Shown here in pieces: positions 47,617 through 57,464 of a DNA stretch of 64,000 bases. The notes beneath the pieces are model-generated. The model was given only the letters and a program-made list of their open reading frames with translations, ran no database searches and was not told where the DNA came from. The position numbers and the translations under genes are program-made. The stretch is from positions 310,001-374,000 of the forward strand of contig OW818635.1 of NCBI GenBank assembly GCA_942492825.1. The letters run 5' to 3'. How positions within the stretch are numbered: the stretch's first letter is position 1; every line of letters begins with the position of its first letter. Source of the stretch: GWE2-51-13 sp942492825 (GTDB taxonomy: Bacteria; Bacillota_I; Bacilli_A; Erysipelotrichales; Erysipelotrichaceae).

Positions 47617-48087
47617 ATGGGCATCAACGTTAAATCACTCTTGTTTACGATGAGTTTAAGCGTGATTTTTGTTTTATTGATCCTGATGAACCTCTTTGTC
47701 TTCGTGAGCGGTCCGATGGAAAAAATACGACGTCATGAAGCGAAAATCGTGAACCGGCTTGAAGAGGATTTTCGGTTGAACGATGCTTCGATCCTTCGCG
47801 AAAGCAATGTCGGATCGCCGGTATGGGTCGGAAAGGCGACACTTAATTCCGAGAAAATCTACTTTGCCTGCGATACATATGGAAATCTTTTGAAATGGAT
47901 CCAGGAAAACCAAATCGACTTGCCCAAAGCCATCGAATATGTTTCGGAAACCTTTGATTTCGAAGCGGTCGTGACGATCGGATATTATGATGCGCAGATA
48001 GTGATCGCGGTAATCGGTTCGAAACAAGAGTTGTTTCTCTCGCCGGAAGACTATGCGGTATTATTTAAAATGGAGATCGAACAATGA
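47617..48087 (+). CDS. tseB: DUF5590 membrane protein, TseB/YpmB-like
   Basis: A 156-aa bitopic protein: short cytoplasmic start, one membrane helix (about residues 8-30) and an extracytoplasmic cystatin-like domain of the DUF5590 type. In B. subtilis TseB (YpmB) links to PBP2A and cell elongation, and sits just upstream of aspB-asnS-dnaD-nth; here it overlaps dnaD directly, which supports the call more than the weakly conserved sequence does. GGAGAAA precedes the ATG; TGGTAAACT (47590-47598) is a possible extended -10. Confidence 0.72.
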   Translation: MGINVKSLLFTMSLSVIFVLLILMNLFVFVSGPMEKIRRHEAKIVNRLEEDFRLNDASILRESNVGSPVWVGKATLNSEKIYFACDTYGNLLKWIQENQIDLPKAIEYVSETFDFEAVVTIGYYDAQIVIAVIGSKQELFLSPEDYAVLFKMEIEQ

Positions 48088-48638
48088 AAAACAAATTTTA
48101 CAATGAACCTTACTTCAATCGAATCGCTTGGATTCTAGAAAATATCCAACATAGTCAGCTGACGTCGATCGAAGCGTTGACGGCGATCCAATTGGAACAC
48201 ATGCGGATCAATCATATACCAATCGATCTCGATAATTTGGCGCGGCGATGCAAAGTCGAACCGGAGCTGATCGATTTGATCTTGGAGTCCTTGTCCGCCA
48301 AAGGATATCTATCCATCGAAGTCAATCCGACCGAAATCGGCTATGATCTCGATGCGCTGTATGAAACACCGCTGATTACCTCATCCGATTCGGATACCGT
48401 GTTCAAACTTTTCGAGAAAGAGTTCGGACGTCCCCTAAGTTCGAGCGAGATCGATAAACTTGTCGATTGGACAAACCGCACGTCGCCGGAATTTTGCATC
48501 CACGCCTTGCGGGAAGCCGTCATGTATCGTAAACTGAGTTTTGGATACATCGATAAAATCCTTAGCCAATGGGTGAAGTCCGGTGTGACGTTACAGCAAC
48601 TCAACGAAGGAAGACGCAATGACGAAGGAAACGACTAA
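48084..48638 (+). CDS. dnaD: DNA replication initiation protein DnaD
   Basis: DnaD (184 aa) acts with DnaA and DnaB in loading the helicase at origins in Bacilli. An N-terminal winged-helix domain (about 1-95) is followed by the DnaD/DnaB C-terminal domain (about 105-175) with FEKEFGRPLSSSEIDKLVDW and the YIDKIL-x-QW motif seen as YIDKILSQWVKSGV. It overlaps tseB by four bases and nth by twenty. The arrangement dnaD-nth is conserved. Confidence 0.93.
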   Translation: MKNKFYNEPYFNRIAWILENIQHSQLTSIEALTAIQLEHMRINHIPIDLDNLARRCKVEPELIDLILESLSAKGYLSIEVNPTEIGYDLDALYETPLITSSDSDTVFKLFEKEFGRPLSSSEIDKLVDWTNRTSPEFCIHALREAVMYRKLSFGYIDKILSQWVKSGVTLQQLNEGRRNDEGND

Positions 48639-49272
48639 GATCCTCGATATCATCGAAGAAATGTTTCCTCACGCGCATTGCGAGTTGGATTTCACGACTA
48701 CGTTTCAATTGGCAGTCAGTGTGATTTTAAGCGCCCAAACCACGGACAAAGCCGTCAATGAAGTGACCCCCGGACTGTTTGCGGCCTTCGGTGACGCTAA
48801 ACGCATGGCAAACGCAACACAGGCGCAAATCGAGCAACACATCAAACGCATCGGACTCTACCATAACAAAGCGAAACATATCTTGGCGTTTTCTAAAGCA
48901 TTGATCGAAACATATGCCGGGGAAGTACCGAGTGAGTATGAAAAACTCATCGCCTTGCCCGGAATCGGCAGTAAAACCGCCAACGTCATCCAAGCAGTCG
49001 GTTTCGATATTCCGGCGCTTGCGGTGGATACCCATGTCGATCGGGTCAGCCATCGATTGGGACTGGTTCGCAAGAATGCGAACGTGGCCGAAACGGAACG
49101 AACGCTGAAACGCAAGATACCGAAAGACCGTTGGATCATCGCACATCACGCGATTTTGTTTTTTGGCCGATATCATTGTAAGGCATTGAATCCCTCCTGC
49201 GATTCTTGTCCGTTGACCCAAAATTGTCACTACTTCAAAGACAAAGAAAAAGCAGTTACGAAGAATAAGTAG
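48619..49272 (+). CDS. nth: Endonuclease III
   Basis: A 217-aa DNA glycosylase/AP lyase for oxidised pyrimidines. The helix-hairpin-helix LPGIGSKTANVIQAVGF (about 113-129), the catalytic Lys (about 119) and Asp (VDTHVDRVSHRLGL, about 137) and the [4Fe-4S] cluster with Cys in the pattern C-x6-C-x2-C-x5-C (CKALNPSCDSCPLTQNC, about 193-209) are intact. The start overlaps dnaD; GAAGGAAG precedes the ATG. Confidence 0.96.
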   Translation: MTKETTKILDIIEEMFPHAHCELDFTTTFQLAVSVILSAQTTDKAVNEVTPGLFAAFGDAKRMANATQAQIEQHIKRIGLYHNKAKHILAFSKALIETYAGEVPSEYEKLIALPGIGSKTANVIQAVGFDIPALAVDTHVDRVSHRLGLVRKNANVAETERTLKRKIPKDRWIIAHHAILFFGRYHCKALNPSCDSCPLTQNCHYFKDKEKAVTKNK

Positions 49273-49333
49273 TATCAACGTTTGTGTCGATCGACTCTTG
49301 AATTACGTCGCATTCGAATCATCCAAACACCTT

Positions 49334-49358
49334 AACCTGTCTAAGCCGGCAGGTTTTT
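49334..49358 (+). terminator. Terminator after nth
   Basis: AACCTG and CAGGTT form a short stem around TCTAAGCCGG and are followed by TTTTTAT. Confidence 0.7.
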
Positions 49359-49652
49359 ATAACGTTAACCGATGAGGTCCTATACAAAGCAAAATATGAA
49401 ACGTATAATGAAATCAAACAACCGTTTACGCAATAAATTTTACGTAACCGTACCGTATTTTCGTTTCATTGACACAGGGATCACCATAATAAAACTTGTC
49501 ATCAATGCATCAAACAAGATAATGTCGTGGGCTTTGACTGTATCGGTCAGAAGTTGGTTTTGTCACGAAAATCATAAATATACATCAGTTATCACATTTT
49601 ATGAAAAAGGATCGGTCAAATATAACGTTTTATCCGAAAAGGGGGCGAAAGC
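49359..49652 (+). other. AT-rich leader upstream of the surface-protein gene
   Basis: About 290 bases, visibly richer in A and T than its neighbours. A 94-codon frame (49372-49656) is open but has no ribosome-binding site and an implausible composition. TTGACA at 49471-49476 lacks a matching -10 at normal spacing. Only the AAAGGGGGCG just before the ATG at 49653 is clearly functional. I see no other feature. Confidence 0.4.
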
Positions 49653-52600
49653 ATGAAACGGTTATTGTCGACACTGATGGTATTCTTTCTTCTTTTGACT
49701 TTTCTACCTATTGAAACACAAGCAATCCATAAAACGGAATCCGCAACACCTAACCTTTCCACACAAGAATATAAGAATACGGAATTCCGAAATCTTCCAT
49801 CAGTTACGGACTTTGATTTCGATTTCCTTCCCGTAAGCGGAAAGTGGGCGACCATGACCGCCGGGATCGCACCCGCCACTTTTAAGCAAGTGACCTATCA
49901 GTTGGCACCGAACGTTGTCGAACTAAAGAACAGCACGATTTCGGATAAGATCGCGACCGCAGGGCAATTGATCGCGGGCAGCTCGATACAAGAAAAACTT
50001 CCGGAAAGAATCATTCAAGAAGGCGGTTTTATCAAACGAGATGCATTGGATCAAGTTTTGGCTCAGATGAATCGTGAAGCCAAACCAGGGCTTGTTGTAG
50101 TCGATTCACAAGCGGGTACATCATTCAAGGTGGGATCAAGCAGTGTTTTTTCCAATGCTTACGGAGATACGAAACTTGATCAAAAAGCCAAAGCGTTGGA
50201 AAACACCTACATGATCGAGCAACCGCGCTTCAACGAAGTCTTTAAAGATTTTTCGTTAGGCGGGGCAAATGGCGAGATCGTCGACTTAACACGTTCCAAT
50301 ATCCAGGGATTCGCAGCGAACGTGGAAGAATGTGTGGTCCTCGACTCCGCGTTTCAACCCATGGCATTTGGGGATTCAATAAAAGATTTCGAATATTTGA
50401 CCGGGGATAATCTAATCAATCTACAGTTCACCGATACCACGTTGACTTACGAGGGAAGCGGAGGGAAGAAACTCACAGTTCGGTTGAGTGGCGGACTGGG
50501 CGTCAGTAAAATCAACGTAAACGCGAAATACTCGGCGTTTGGCGGATATCACCTTATCCTAAACGTAGCCGAAGAGTTCTATCTGGTAGCGGAAGTCCAG
50601 AGCGATCTAAAAGAAGAAGTTCGCATTCCCTTATTCGGGATCGATATCCCGTTTGGGATCGGACGTGTCAGCGGTGGCTTATTTCTTATCGTCGGGGTCG
50701 ATGGAAATATCCGTATCGAAGCCGAAGCACGTGAGTATACTTCGGCGACGATGGGGGTCAAAGGCAAAACGGCTTTCGGAGTTCCAGTATCCGTTAAAGG
50801 TGTTTTCAGTAAAGAGTTCATCAAAGACGGCGATGTCGATATCGCCGGCAAGATCAACGGTTACGTTAAAGTCGGACCATTACTTGATATTTCACTACTC
50901 GGGATGGACCTTGTCGGTGCTGGTGCTTTCGTCGGGGTGGGACTCGGAGTCACTTCAAACGAGAAGATCTTGGAAATCAATCTTTACGCATTACTTCAAA
51001 TCTACTTTAAAATCATAGGAAAGACCGTCAATTTAATCAACTGGACACCGACATTATTACGAAAGCGGCAAATGGACACCGGCGGTTATCGTGTTCACGT
51101 GGAGGAAGCTTACATCAAGATCGGCCGTGTCGGCGGATATCTCGAAGATACACGATCGATTGAGGGAAGCCGTGTTCCGCCGGGAGTTAGATATCGGGTA
51201 CTTGTGTTTCCGATCGGAACCGATCCCTTAACATCAACGCCTTCAAAATACCGGACGTATCCAAGTGATGGTTGGCAAGAAACCAGCGACGAAGGGGAGT
51301 TTTTCATCGAAGAAGGGGAAAATATGCTTAATGGCGGGGATAAGGTCGTCATTGAGTTTGTGATTGAAAATGAAACGTATCGTTCCGATCCGATGGAGGT
51401 CGTTTTTCCGTATGATACGGTAACCATCGAAGAAGTCGACTACTTCAATGATGTTATTACCGGGAATGTGGCTCCGGTAAAAGTCATTAATTATGACGCC
51501 CAACAAGTCGCCAAACCGGGCGATCCTGCCGACAAGCCGGAAGTCCAATTCTCATATCGGACCTATGACGGCAGTCCGCTTCATTTGCATGGCATGAGCG
51601 GCATCATGTTATCCAAACCTGCCGGTGTCAATTTACCGAATGTGGATGTGTATTTGCCGTTTCAGAAGGGTGGCGAAGTTCTTCTAATTACTGACGAACA
51701 CGGAAATTTCGACAGCCGTAATCCGCAGATGTTGCCTGAAAGCGAATACGATCCCGTGTACAACGGAGTACTACAGATTCTCCCGGGTGCCAAGATTCTT
51801 GGCGAAGGAAAATTCGACACCAGTAAAACAAAAGGAATCACATCCGTCAAAGTAAGTTTCGATGTGTTGGGTCATACCAGTTCCCATACGATTATGGTAA
51901 ATCCAACATTGCCGATTTCAATGTCCCGGACGGTCGTATTTATCGAGAACTCATATCAACGTCGTATTGAAGGAAACAAGATCATTGATCAAATGCAATT
52001 CGACGAAACGGTCACGATCGTAAACGAGGGAGGAGATCGAGCCCTCACGCAAGCAGAACTGGTCGCATTTTTCGATGAAGGTTGGACGACCCAAGACATC
52101 ATCGGCTTCAAAGGCGGAAAGTTCTTAGGGGATGATGACGGAACGGCGATTCTCAGTCATCTTGTCAGCGATGATGCATTCACGATCACACCGATTCTTG
52201 ACGAAGAGGGAAATCCGTCATCGTCGGTGTCGGTAAGCAACCGCGTTATTGTCGAGTGGGTGTGGCAGGAACATCCGCTCTTGACGAAAATAACAAGTGT
52301 CGATCACGCGACGGTAAGCGCCGGCGAGAGTTTCCAAGCGATCGGCAGCGGTATCCGGCCGTTGCGTTGGAGTTTGAAAGATGCGCCGGAAGGAATTACC
52401 GTGGATCCGACCACGGGGAAAATCATCGTGGCGACCAGTGTTCCTGTAAAGGACTATTCGTTTACGGTACGACTTGAACAGGATCCGGCGTATTTTCAAC
52501 CCGAAACACTTCAAACATCTCCCATGTCGAACACATCATTCGGATTTGGTTTTACGAAATCGAGTTTAGATAGCATCATGGATTTCATCACGAAAAACTT

Positions 52601-54425
52601 AAATAATCCCGCCATGAACGGGGAACCTCCGATCCATTTTATCGGACACTATCCAGCTCCCGCGTTCGAACAGAAAATGACACTGACCGTGACGAAATCG
52701 ACGCGACCCGAACCGCTTTTGACAACTCCGATCATCGTATCGGCACGTCATGGCTATCGTTTCACGATGACATCCGGCACAAGTGCCCTGAATGTCGGGA
52801 TAACAGCTACCGGAAGTACACCGATTACGTGGTCATTGATTTCGAAGGACAATCGCAGAATCCCGTCGGAAATCACGGTAAATGCGACCTCTGGAATGTT
52901 GGCGGTGAAGAAGAGCATCGCGGCGGGGACTTATACTTTTATTGTCAAAGCGCAGAACAGTGTCGGGAATGATACGCAGGATTGCGTTGTCGTGGTCGCG
53001 CCTGCACGGATACCTCCGGTAATCAGTGAAGAAACGCATGGTTATATCATCACGAAGTTGATCAACGCCGGTGATCTTTTCGTTCCGATTACGGCTTCGG
53101 GAAGTACGCCGATCACATGGTCCTTACAACAGAAAAGCGATCGTTATGTCATTCCGACACAAATTACGATCGATCCGGTTACCGGAGTACTTACCGTGAA
53201 AGAGGGAATCGAAGCCGGAGAGTATCCTTTTGTGATCCGAGCGGAGAATGATAAAGGTTTCGATACGCAGGAATGTGTGATTAAGGTCGTTTCCATCATT
53301 CGGCCACCCCGCATTAGCGCAATCACGGATTACACCGAGAATGAAACCATGGATAATAAACGTGGCATAGACGGCCGGAGTAATACGGGTTTAATCGCTC
53401 AAACATCCTCAAACCGTACAACGATCCGTGTCGACCATGTTGAAGATCGATACACCTATGACCGAACGCATGTCAATGGTGCGGAATTCATACGTTGGAA
53501 CTCTGTCATCAAACTGAACATCGAAGGGTCCAACGAAGAACTGACATTTGCCCCGACGTCGCAGATGTGCGACAGTTACCATATCTATATCGACATGTCT
53601 GATCCGAATCTTAAGAATCTCGTAACGACGCTAGGCAAGAGAATTCAAGATATCAAAGACGCGAAAGGTTTTTTGGGCGAGTATCTTCAGAAACAAGTCG
53701 ACCAATATGTGACGAACCCTTGGAAAGAAAGCTTCAACGAAATATCCGGGCTACAAATCCAATCCTCGCCGTTTGAGTTCTTGTCATTCGGTACGATAAC
53801 GCAGAGCACTTTGCTGAACTATGGATCGACGGTAGACGCCATCATGTCAGAAAAAGGTGGAACGCACAATATCGAGTTGGGTGGCGAATTCGGTACAAGC
53901 GTCACCGGTAAGTTCTTCGTCGCACTCGCCCAAAATTCGTCCGCAAGTTTATCTTTCTTACAAGAAGGTGCCTCGATCACATTCAAAGGGAAAGATATTC
54001 GAAATGCTCAAGCGGATACGATATTCGATTTTGGATATACAGCCGATGCGGAGCACGGGGAACAAATGAAAACCATGATTACCAAGGGCGAGAGTACGTT
54101 TGTATATAGTTTCCTTGGACATGGGGAATTGCCCGGTACCGCGACATTTGCGATTACTACCGATATTGCTGAAGGCACAAAAGTATATGTATACAAGTTT
54201 GACTCGGTTACCAATCATTTCACGCAAATCGCCGGAAATATTCCTGTTGGCGCCGGCGGAGTCGTAACGTATAAAAACAAAACGATGTCGGAGTATGTGA
54301 TTACGACCGAAAAAATCAAAGGAACGCAGACATCTTCTTCAATACTTTGGTTCGGTTTGGCGGCCGTGGCTATCTTTATAGCGATAGGGTTCATTCTAAG
54401 TAGACGAGCGAAAAAGGTCGGCTAA
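49653..54425 (+). CDS. Large membrane-anchored surface protein with Ig-like repeats
   Basis: A 1590-residue protein of unknown function. A signal peptide (about 1-24, ending TQA) is followed by a long beta-rich N-terminal region (about 30-470) with Gly-rich strands such as FGIDIPFGIGRVSGG, and further beta domains (about 480-860). Three putative-Ig (He_PIG-like) repeats sit at about 872-950, 1025-1110 and 1120-1205; the last two share GSTPITWSL and end N-x-x-G-x-D-T-Q-x-C-V. A C-terminal domain is followed by one membrane helix (about 1563-1582) and the basic tail SRRAKKVG; no LPxTG motif is present. It separates nth from ponA, normally close neighbours. An adhesin or matrix protein is plausible; I cannot name a family. 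Confidence 0.8.
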   Translation: MKRLLSTLMVFFLLLTFLPIETQAIHKTESATPNLSTQEYKNTEFRNLPSVTDFDFDFLPVSGKWATMTAGIAPATFKQVTYQLAPNVVELKNSTISDKIATAGQLIAGSSIQEKLPERIIQEGGFIKRDALDQVLAQMNREAKPGLVVVDSQAGTSFKVGSSSVFSNAYGDTKLDQKAKALENTYMIEQPRFNEVFKDFSLGGANGEIVDLTRSNIQGFAANVEECVVLDSAFQPMAFGDSIKDFEYLTGDNLINLQFTDTTLTYEGSGGKKLTVRLSGGLGVSKINVNAKYSAFGGYHLILNVAEEFYLVAEVQSDLKEEVRIPLFGIDIPFGIGRVSGGLFLIVGVDGNIRIEAEAREYTSATMGVKGKTAFGVPVSVKGVFSKEFIKDGDVDIAGKINGYVKVGPLLDISLLGMDLVGAGAFVGVGLGVTSNEKILEINLYALLQIYFKIIGKTVNLINWTPTLLRKRQMDTGGYRVHVEEAYIKIGRVGGYLEDTRSIEGSRVPPGVRYRVLVFPIGTDPLTSTPSKYRTYPSDGWQETSDEGEFFIEEGENMLNGGDKVVIEFVIENETYRSDPMEVVFPYDTVTIEEVDYFNDVITGNVAPVKVINYDAQQVAKPGDPADKPEVQFSYRTYDGSPLHLHGMSGIMLSKPAGVNLPNVDVYLPFQKGGEVLLITDEHGNFDSRNPQMLPESEYDPVYNGVLQILPGAKILGEGKFDTSKTKGITSVKVSFDVLGHTSSHTIMVNPTLPISMSRTVVFIENSYQRRIEGNKIIDQMQFDETVTIVNEGGDRALTQAELVAFFDEGWTTQDIIGFKGGKFLGDDDGTAILSHLVSDDAFTITPILDEEGNPSSSVSVSNRVIVEWVWQEHPLLTKITSVDHATVSAGESFQAIGSGIRPLRWSLKDAPEGITVDPTTGKIIVATSVPVKDYSFTVRLEQDPAYFQPETLQTSPMSNTSFGFGFTKSSLDSIMDFITKNLNNPAMNGEPPIHFIGHYPAPAFEQKMTLTVTKSTRPEPLLTTPIIVSARHGYRFTMTSGTSALNVGITATGSTPITWSLISKDNRRIPSEITVNATSGMLAVKKSIAAGTYTFIVKAQNSVGNDTQDCVVVVAPARIPPVISEETHGYIITKLINAGDLFVPITASGSTPITWSLQQKSDRYVIPTQITIDPVTGVLTVKEGIEAGEYPFVIRAENDKGFDTQECVIKVVSIIRPPRISAITDYTENETMDNKRGIDGRSNTGLIAQTSSNRTTIRVDHVEDRYTYDRTHVNGAEFIRWNSVIKLNIEGSNEELTFAPTSQMCDSYHIYIDMSDPNLKNLVTTLGKRIQDIKDAKGFLGEYLQKQVDQYVTNPWKESFNEISGLQIQSSPFEFLSFGTITQSTLLNYGSTVDAIMSEKGGTHNIELGGEFGTSVTGKFFVALAQNSSASLSFLQEGASITFKGKDIRNAQADTIFDFGYTADAEHGEQMKTMITKGESTFVYSFLGHGELPGTATFAITTDIAEGTKVYVYKFDSVTNHFTQIAGNIPVGAGGVVTYKNKTMSEYVITTEKIKGTQTSSSILWFGLAAVAIFIAIGFILSRRAKKVG

Positions 54426-54435
54426 CTAAACTAAA

Positions 54436-54497
54436 AAACCTCCTTGGGTATCTTGCGTTTGCCGTTGTGCAGCTGCTTGAACCGAGGAGGTTTCTAT
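54436..54497. terminator. Bidirectional terminator between the surface-protein gene and ponA
   Basis: AAACCTCCTTGG (54436-54447) pairs with CCGAGGAGGTTT (54482-54493) with one wobble pair, around a 34-base loop. T-runs flank it on both strands. Confidence 0.75.
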
Positions 54498-54542
54498 TTG
54501 TTGTTTTCTGTTCTAGTTATAGTTTTTTGTTTTTGGAGTCGA

Positions 54543-57464
54543 TTAACCAACAATGTCGACATCATCGATAATCGAACTCAGCAGGTATGTGTCTTCTTCA
54601 GTAACAGCTTTGTCGCTGACTTTCACTTGAGTGATCGTTCCGTTTCCGGTCGACTTGCAGCGAATCAAATTATAAATCGGATTTGCCTTCGCTTGCTCGA
54701 TCGTCTTTCCAACGAACTCTGTAAATAGATTTACTCTCTTATCGATGACACTTACGTTTATATTCGTGTCTTCGAGTTGAGTCAGCGTCATCGTTTGTCC
54801 CTCGATCGTCGGATTGATCGATGCGACGGTTCCCAATTGACTTGTGGTCGTTCCACCTGGCAAGGTATAAGAAACAGTTTGGTCATTGATGCCATATGAA
54901 TTGAGCCAACTGTCAAAGGTTGAATACTTTCCACCGGTAAAGGTTGTCGGTACCGTGACATTGATGTCTTCGACGGTCGATTCCTTACAGATTTCATTGC
55001 TTGTGATATCCGATAACGAGTAACCATAATATCCGCAGGCGGTTACCACGTCGGCTTTTTTGACGGAAAGATTGATGTTGAAGATATTGGTCGATTGCGG
55101 ATACTCGCCGATGACCGTTCCGTTGATGCTGACGCGGACTTTGTATTGTACGGCACCGAAGATCCAAGAAGGATCATAGAGACGTGTACCGGTCGCCGAA
55201 ACGGTTTTACCACCGACCGTAAGCGACATCTTCAATGTGGGAGGAGCGATCGTAAGTGATTCCGGCGTCGGATAAGGACTTAACGTAAACGTAAACTGTT
55301 TTTCAGAAGCATTGTCCGTGCTGGAAACCGCGAAGCTCGTCGGATTGCTGAGTGAGGGAGCGACCAATGTGCCAAGGGACGCAAAGTCTTTCTTGATTAA
55401 TGCATTGACGATTAAGGAAGGATTCATGTTCGCAACCGGGGTAACGTAGGGATAAACACCCAAAACATGGGTAATCCCGACCACGCCCGAAGGACGTTTG
55501 ACGGCAGCCGGCTTACTACGGCTCTTGTAAATCGCATTCAACATTAGACTATTGACATTACCGGGTAAATTCATTCGGCTTACCGCCGTCGTGAAGTAGC
55601 TTGTCTGACCCTTGACCGCTTTGTCGAAACCGATCCAAACAGCGGTGGTGAACTCGCTTGTCGAAGCGACCATCCAACGGTCTTTCGCCGCGCCTTTCGG
55701 AATGCCGTACTCGACGCCGTTGGTTCCCCAATCGGTCGTCCCGGTCTTCGCATAGACGGGGTAGCTGCGTTTTAATATCTGCATGTAGTTGGCATACGGA
55801 CCCTGTACGTCGTATTCCATCATCGATGTGGAGAGATAGGCGGCTTCCTGCGAAATGACTTTGGTCGAAGCATACGTCGGAACCAAAGGCTCGCTGCCAT
55901 CTTTGAACTCGATGCGCGTCACGGTATGCGGTTTGATATAGTTCCCGCCGTTGATGATCGCCGCATGCGCACCGGCTTCTTGGACCGGAGTGATTTCGAA
56001 ACTCGATCCGCCGATGGCGTAACCGATATCGAAGTTACCGGAGTTGACTTGGTCAAAACCGATACTGTTGAGGTATTGGATGACTTTCTTACTGCCGATC
56101 TGATCGACAACAGCTTGTAATGTCTTCAATGCCGGAATGTTCAACGAACGAGCGATCGCCGTATCAACGGTGACTTCGCCGTTATACTTATCATCGAAGT
56201 TGGCGACGATGAAATTGGTTCCGCGATAATTGTAAGGTTCGTCCAAGATGACATGCTTGGTCGAATACCCAAGGTACTCAAATGCCAACGCGTAAGAGAG
56301 AACGGGTTTAAGAGAAGATCCGGGTTGCTTATACATGGACGTCGCGCGATTGAACATTCGCTCGCCTTCATAGTAACGGCCTCCGCCCAAAGCGACAATT
56401 TCACCGGTTTTGTTATTTAAGGATACGATGGCCGTCTGCAGGTTCTCAAGCGGCCATTTCAGCGAAGTTTCGCCGTTTTGAATCGCTTCGACATACGTCT
56501 GGATTTCTCGGTCCATGCTGGTATAAATCATCATCGGAGTCGCATATGGATCCAATCCGGTCAATTCTTCGACTTCTTCGATGACCGCATCGATGTACGC
56601 TTGATACGGACTACCGACTTCTTTGGTGTTTCCACCGACAAACAAATCTTCCAAATGGATCGCCTTGGCGGCATCGCATTCTTCTTTACTGATATATCCA
56701 TGTCGAACCATCAAGTCCAATACTTCATTGCGACGGGTTGTCGCAACCTCGATATCTCCGAATAAGAAGGGACTGATCATCCCCGGAGCATTGATGACAC
56801 CGGCAAGATAGGCGGCTTCGGTCAAATTGAGCGCGTTGACATCCTTGCCGAAGTAATATTTCGCCGCATTGGCGATTCCGCGCGTCGTTCCCGCGCCGAA
56901 ATTGATCATGTTCAAATAAAGTTCCAAGACGCGCTTCTTACTGATTTGCGTGTCCAACTGAAGGGCGAGATAGATTTCCTTTAACTTACGCGGAATGCTC
57001 TTCTCGGCACTCAAATAGGTGTTTTTGACAAGCTGCATCGTGAAGGTCGATCCGCCTTGGTCAAAGGAGATATCCCCGGTTTTCAGGCTGGTAATCAAAT
57101 TGGTCATCGCCGCCTTGGTAAAGCGAGGCAGGTCAAACCCGTTATGCACGAAATAACGCGAATCTTCGATGGAAATAAACGCGTCGATGACGACTTGCGG
57201 TAAATCGGCATACGTGATGTTCTCACGCAATTCGGCGCCGATGTCGGCGATCAAAACACCTTTCGAATCGAAAATCTGACTCGATTCGGGACTTTCGAAA
57301 TCTTCGATGTTCAATGTCGGGGCAGTTTCCAATACCGAATAGACGTAATAACCAAAAACGCTGGTACCGACGATCGCCAATGCGACGCCGATCGAAACGA
57401 TCGTGGCTAATACTCTGAGGACCCGGCCTTTTTTACGTGTTTTTGTTTTCTTTTTTTCAGTCAT
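54543..57464 (-). CDS. ponA: Class A penicillin-binding protein (PBP1-type)
   Basis: A 973-aa bifunctional peptidoglycan synthase. A membrane helix (about 15-40) is followed by the glycosyltransferase domain (about 75-255) with the catalytic Glu in ISIEDSRYF (about 97) and DQGGSTFTMQLVKN, then the transpeptidase domain (about 330-650) with SSLK (about 385) and KTGTTDWGT (about 573). The remaining 300 residues hold beta-rich domains, including PASTA-like stretches near the C-terminus (FVGKTIEQAK). The extension is long for PBP1. It is 8 bases overlapped by recU upstream, the conserved recU-ponA pair. Confidence 0.95.
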   Translation of the reverse strand: MTEKKKTKTRKKGRVLRVLATIVSIGVALAIVGTSVFGYYVYSVLETAPTLNIEDFESPESSQIFDSKGVLIADIGAELRENITYADLPQVVIDAFISIEDSRYFVHNGFDLPRFTKAAMTNLITSLKTGDISFDQGGSTFTMQLVKNTYLSAEKSIPRKLKEIYLALQLDTQISKKRVLELYLNMINFGAGTTRGIANAAKYYFGKDVNALNLTEAAYLAGVINAPGMISPFLFGDIEVATTRRNEVLDLMVRHGYISKEECDAAKAIHLEDLFVGGNTKEVGSPYQAYIDAVIEEVEELTGLDPYATPMMIYTSMDREIQTYVEAIQNGETSLKWPLENLQTAIVSLNNKTGEIVALGGGRYYEGERMFNRATSMYKQPGSSLKPVLSYALAFEYLGYSTKHVILDEPYNYRGTNFIVANFDDKYNGEVTVDTAIARSLNIPALKTLQAVVDQIGSKKVIQYLNSIGFDQVNSGNFDIGYAIGGSSFEITPVQEAGAHAAIINGGNYIKPHTVTRIEFKDGSEPLVPTYASTKVISQEAAYLSTSMMEYDVQGPYANYMQILKRSYPVYAKTGTTDWGTNGVEYGIPKGAAKDRWMVASTSEFTTAVWIGFDKAVKGQTSYFTTAVSRMNLPGNVNSLMLNAIYKSRSKPAAVKRPSGVVGITHVLGVYPYVTPVANMNPSLIVNALIKKDFASLGTLVAPSLSNPTSFAVSSTDNASEKQFTFTLSPYPTPESLTIAPPTLKMSLTVGGKTVSATGTRLYDPSWIFGAVQYKVRVSINGTVIGEYPQSTNIFNINLSVKKADVVTACGYYGYSLSDITSNEICKESTVEDINVTVPTTFTGGKYSTFDSWLNSYGINDQTVSYTLPGGTTTSQLGTVASINPTIEGQTMTLTQLEDTNINVSVIDKRVNLFTEFVGKTIEQAKANPIYNLIRCKSTGNGTITQVKVSDKAVTEEDTYLLSSIIDDVDIVG

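Noticed and set aside
49372..49656. 94-codon open frame just upstream of the surface-protein gene
   Set aside because: It has no ribosome-binding site, an implausible residue mix and lies in an AT-rich leader; its ending simply overlaps the ATG at 49653.
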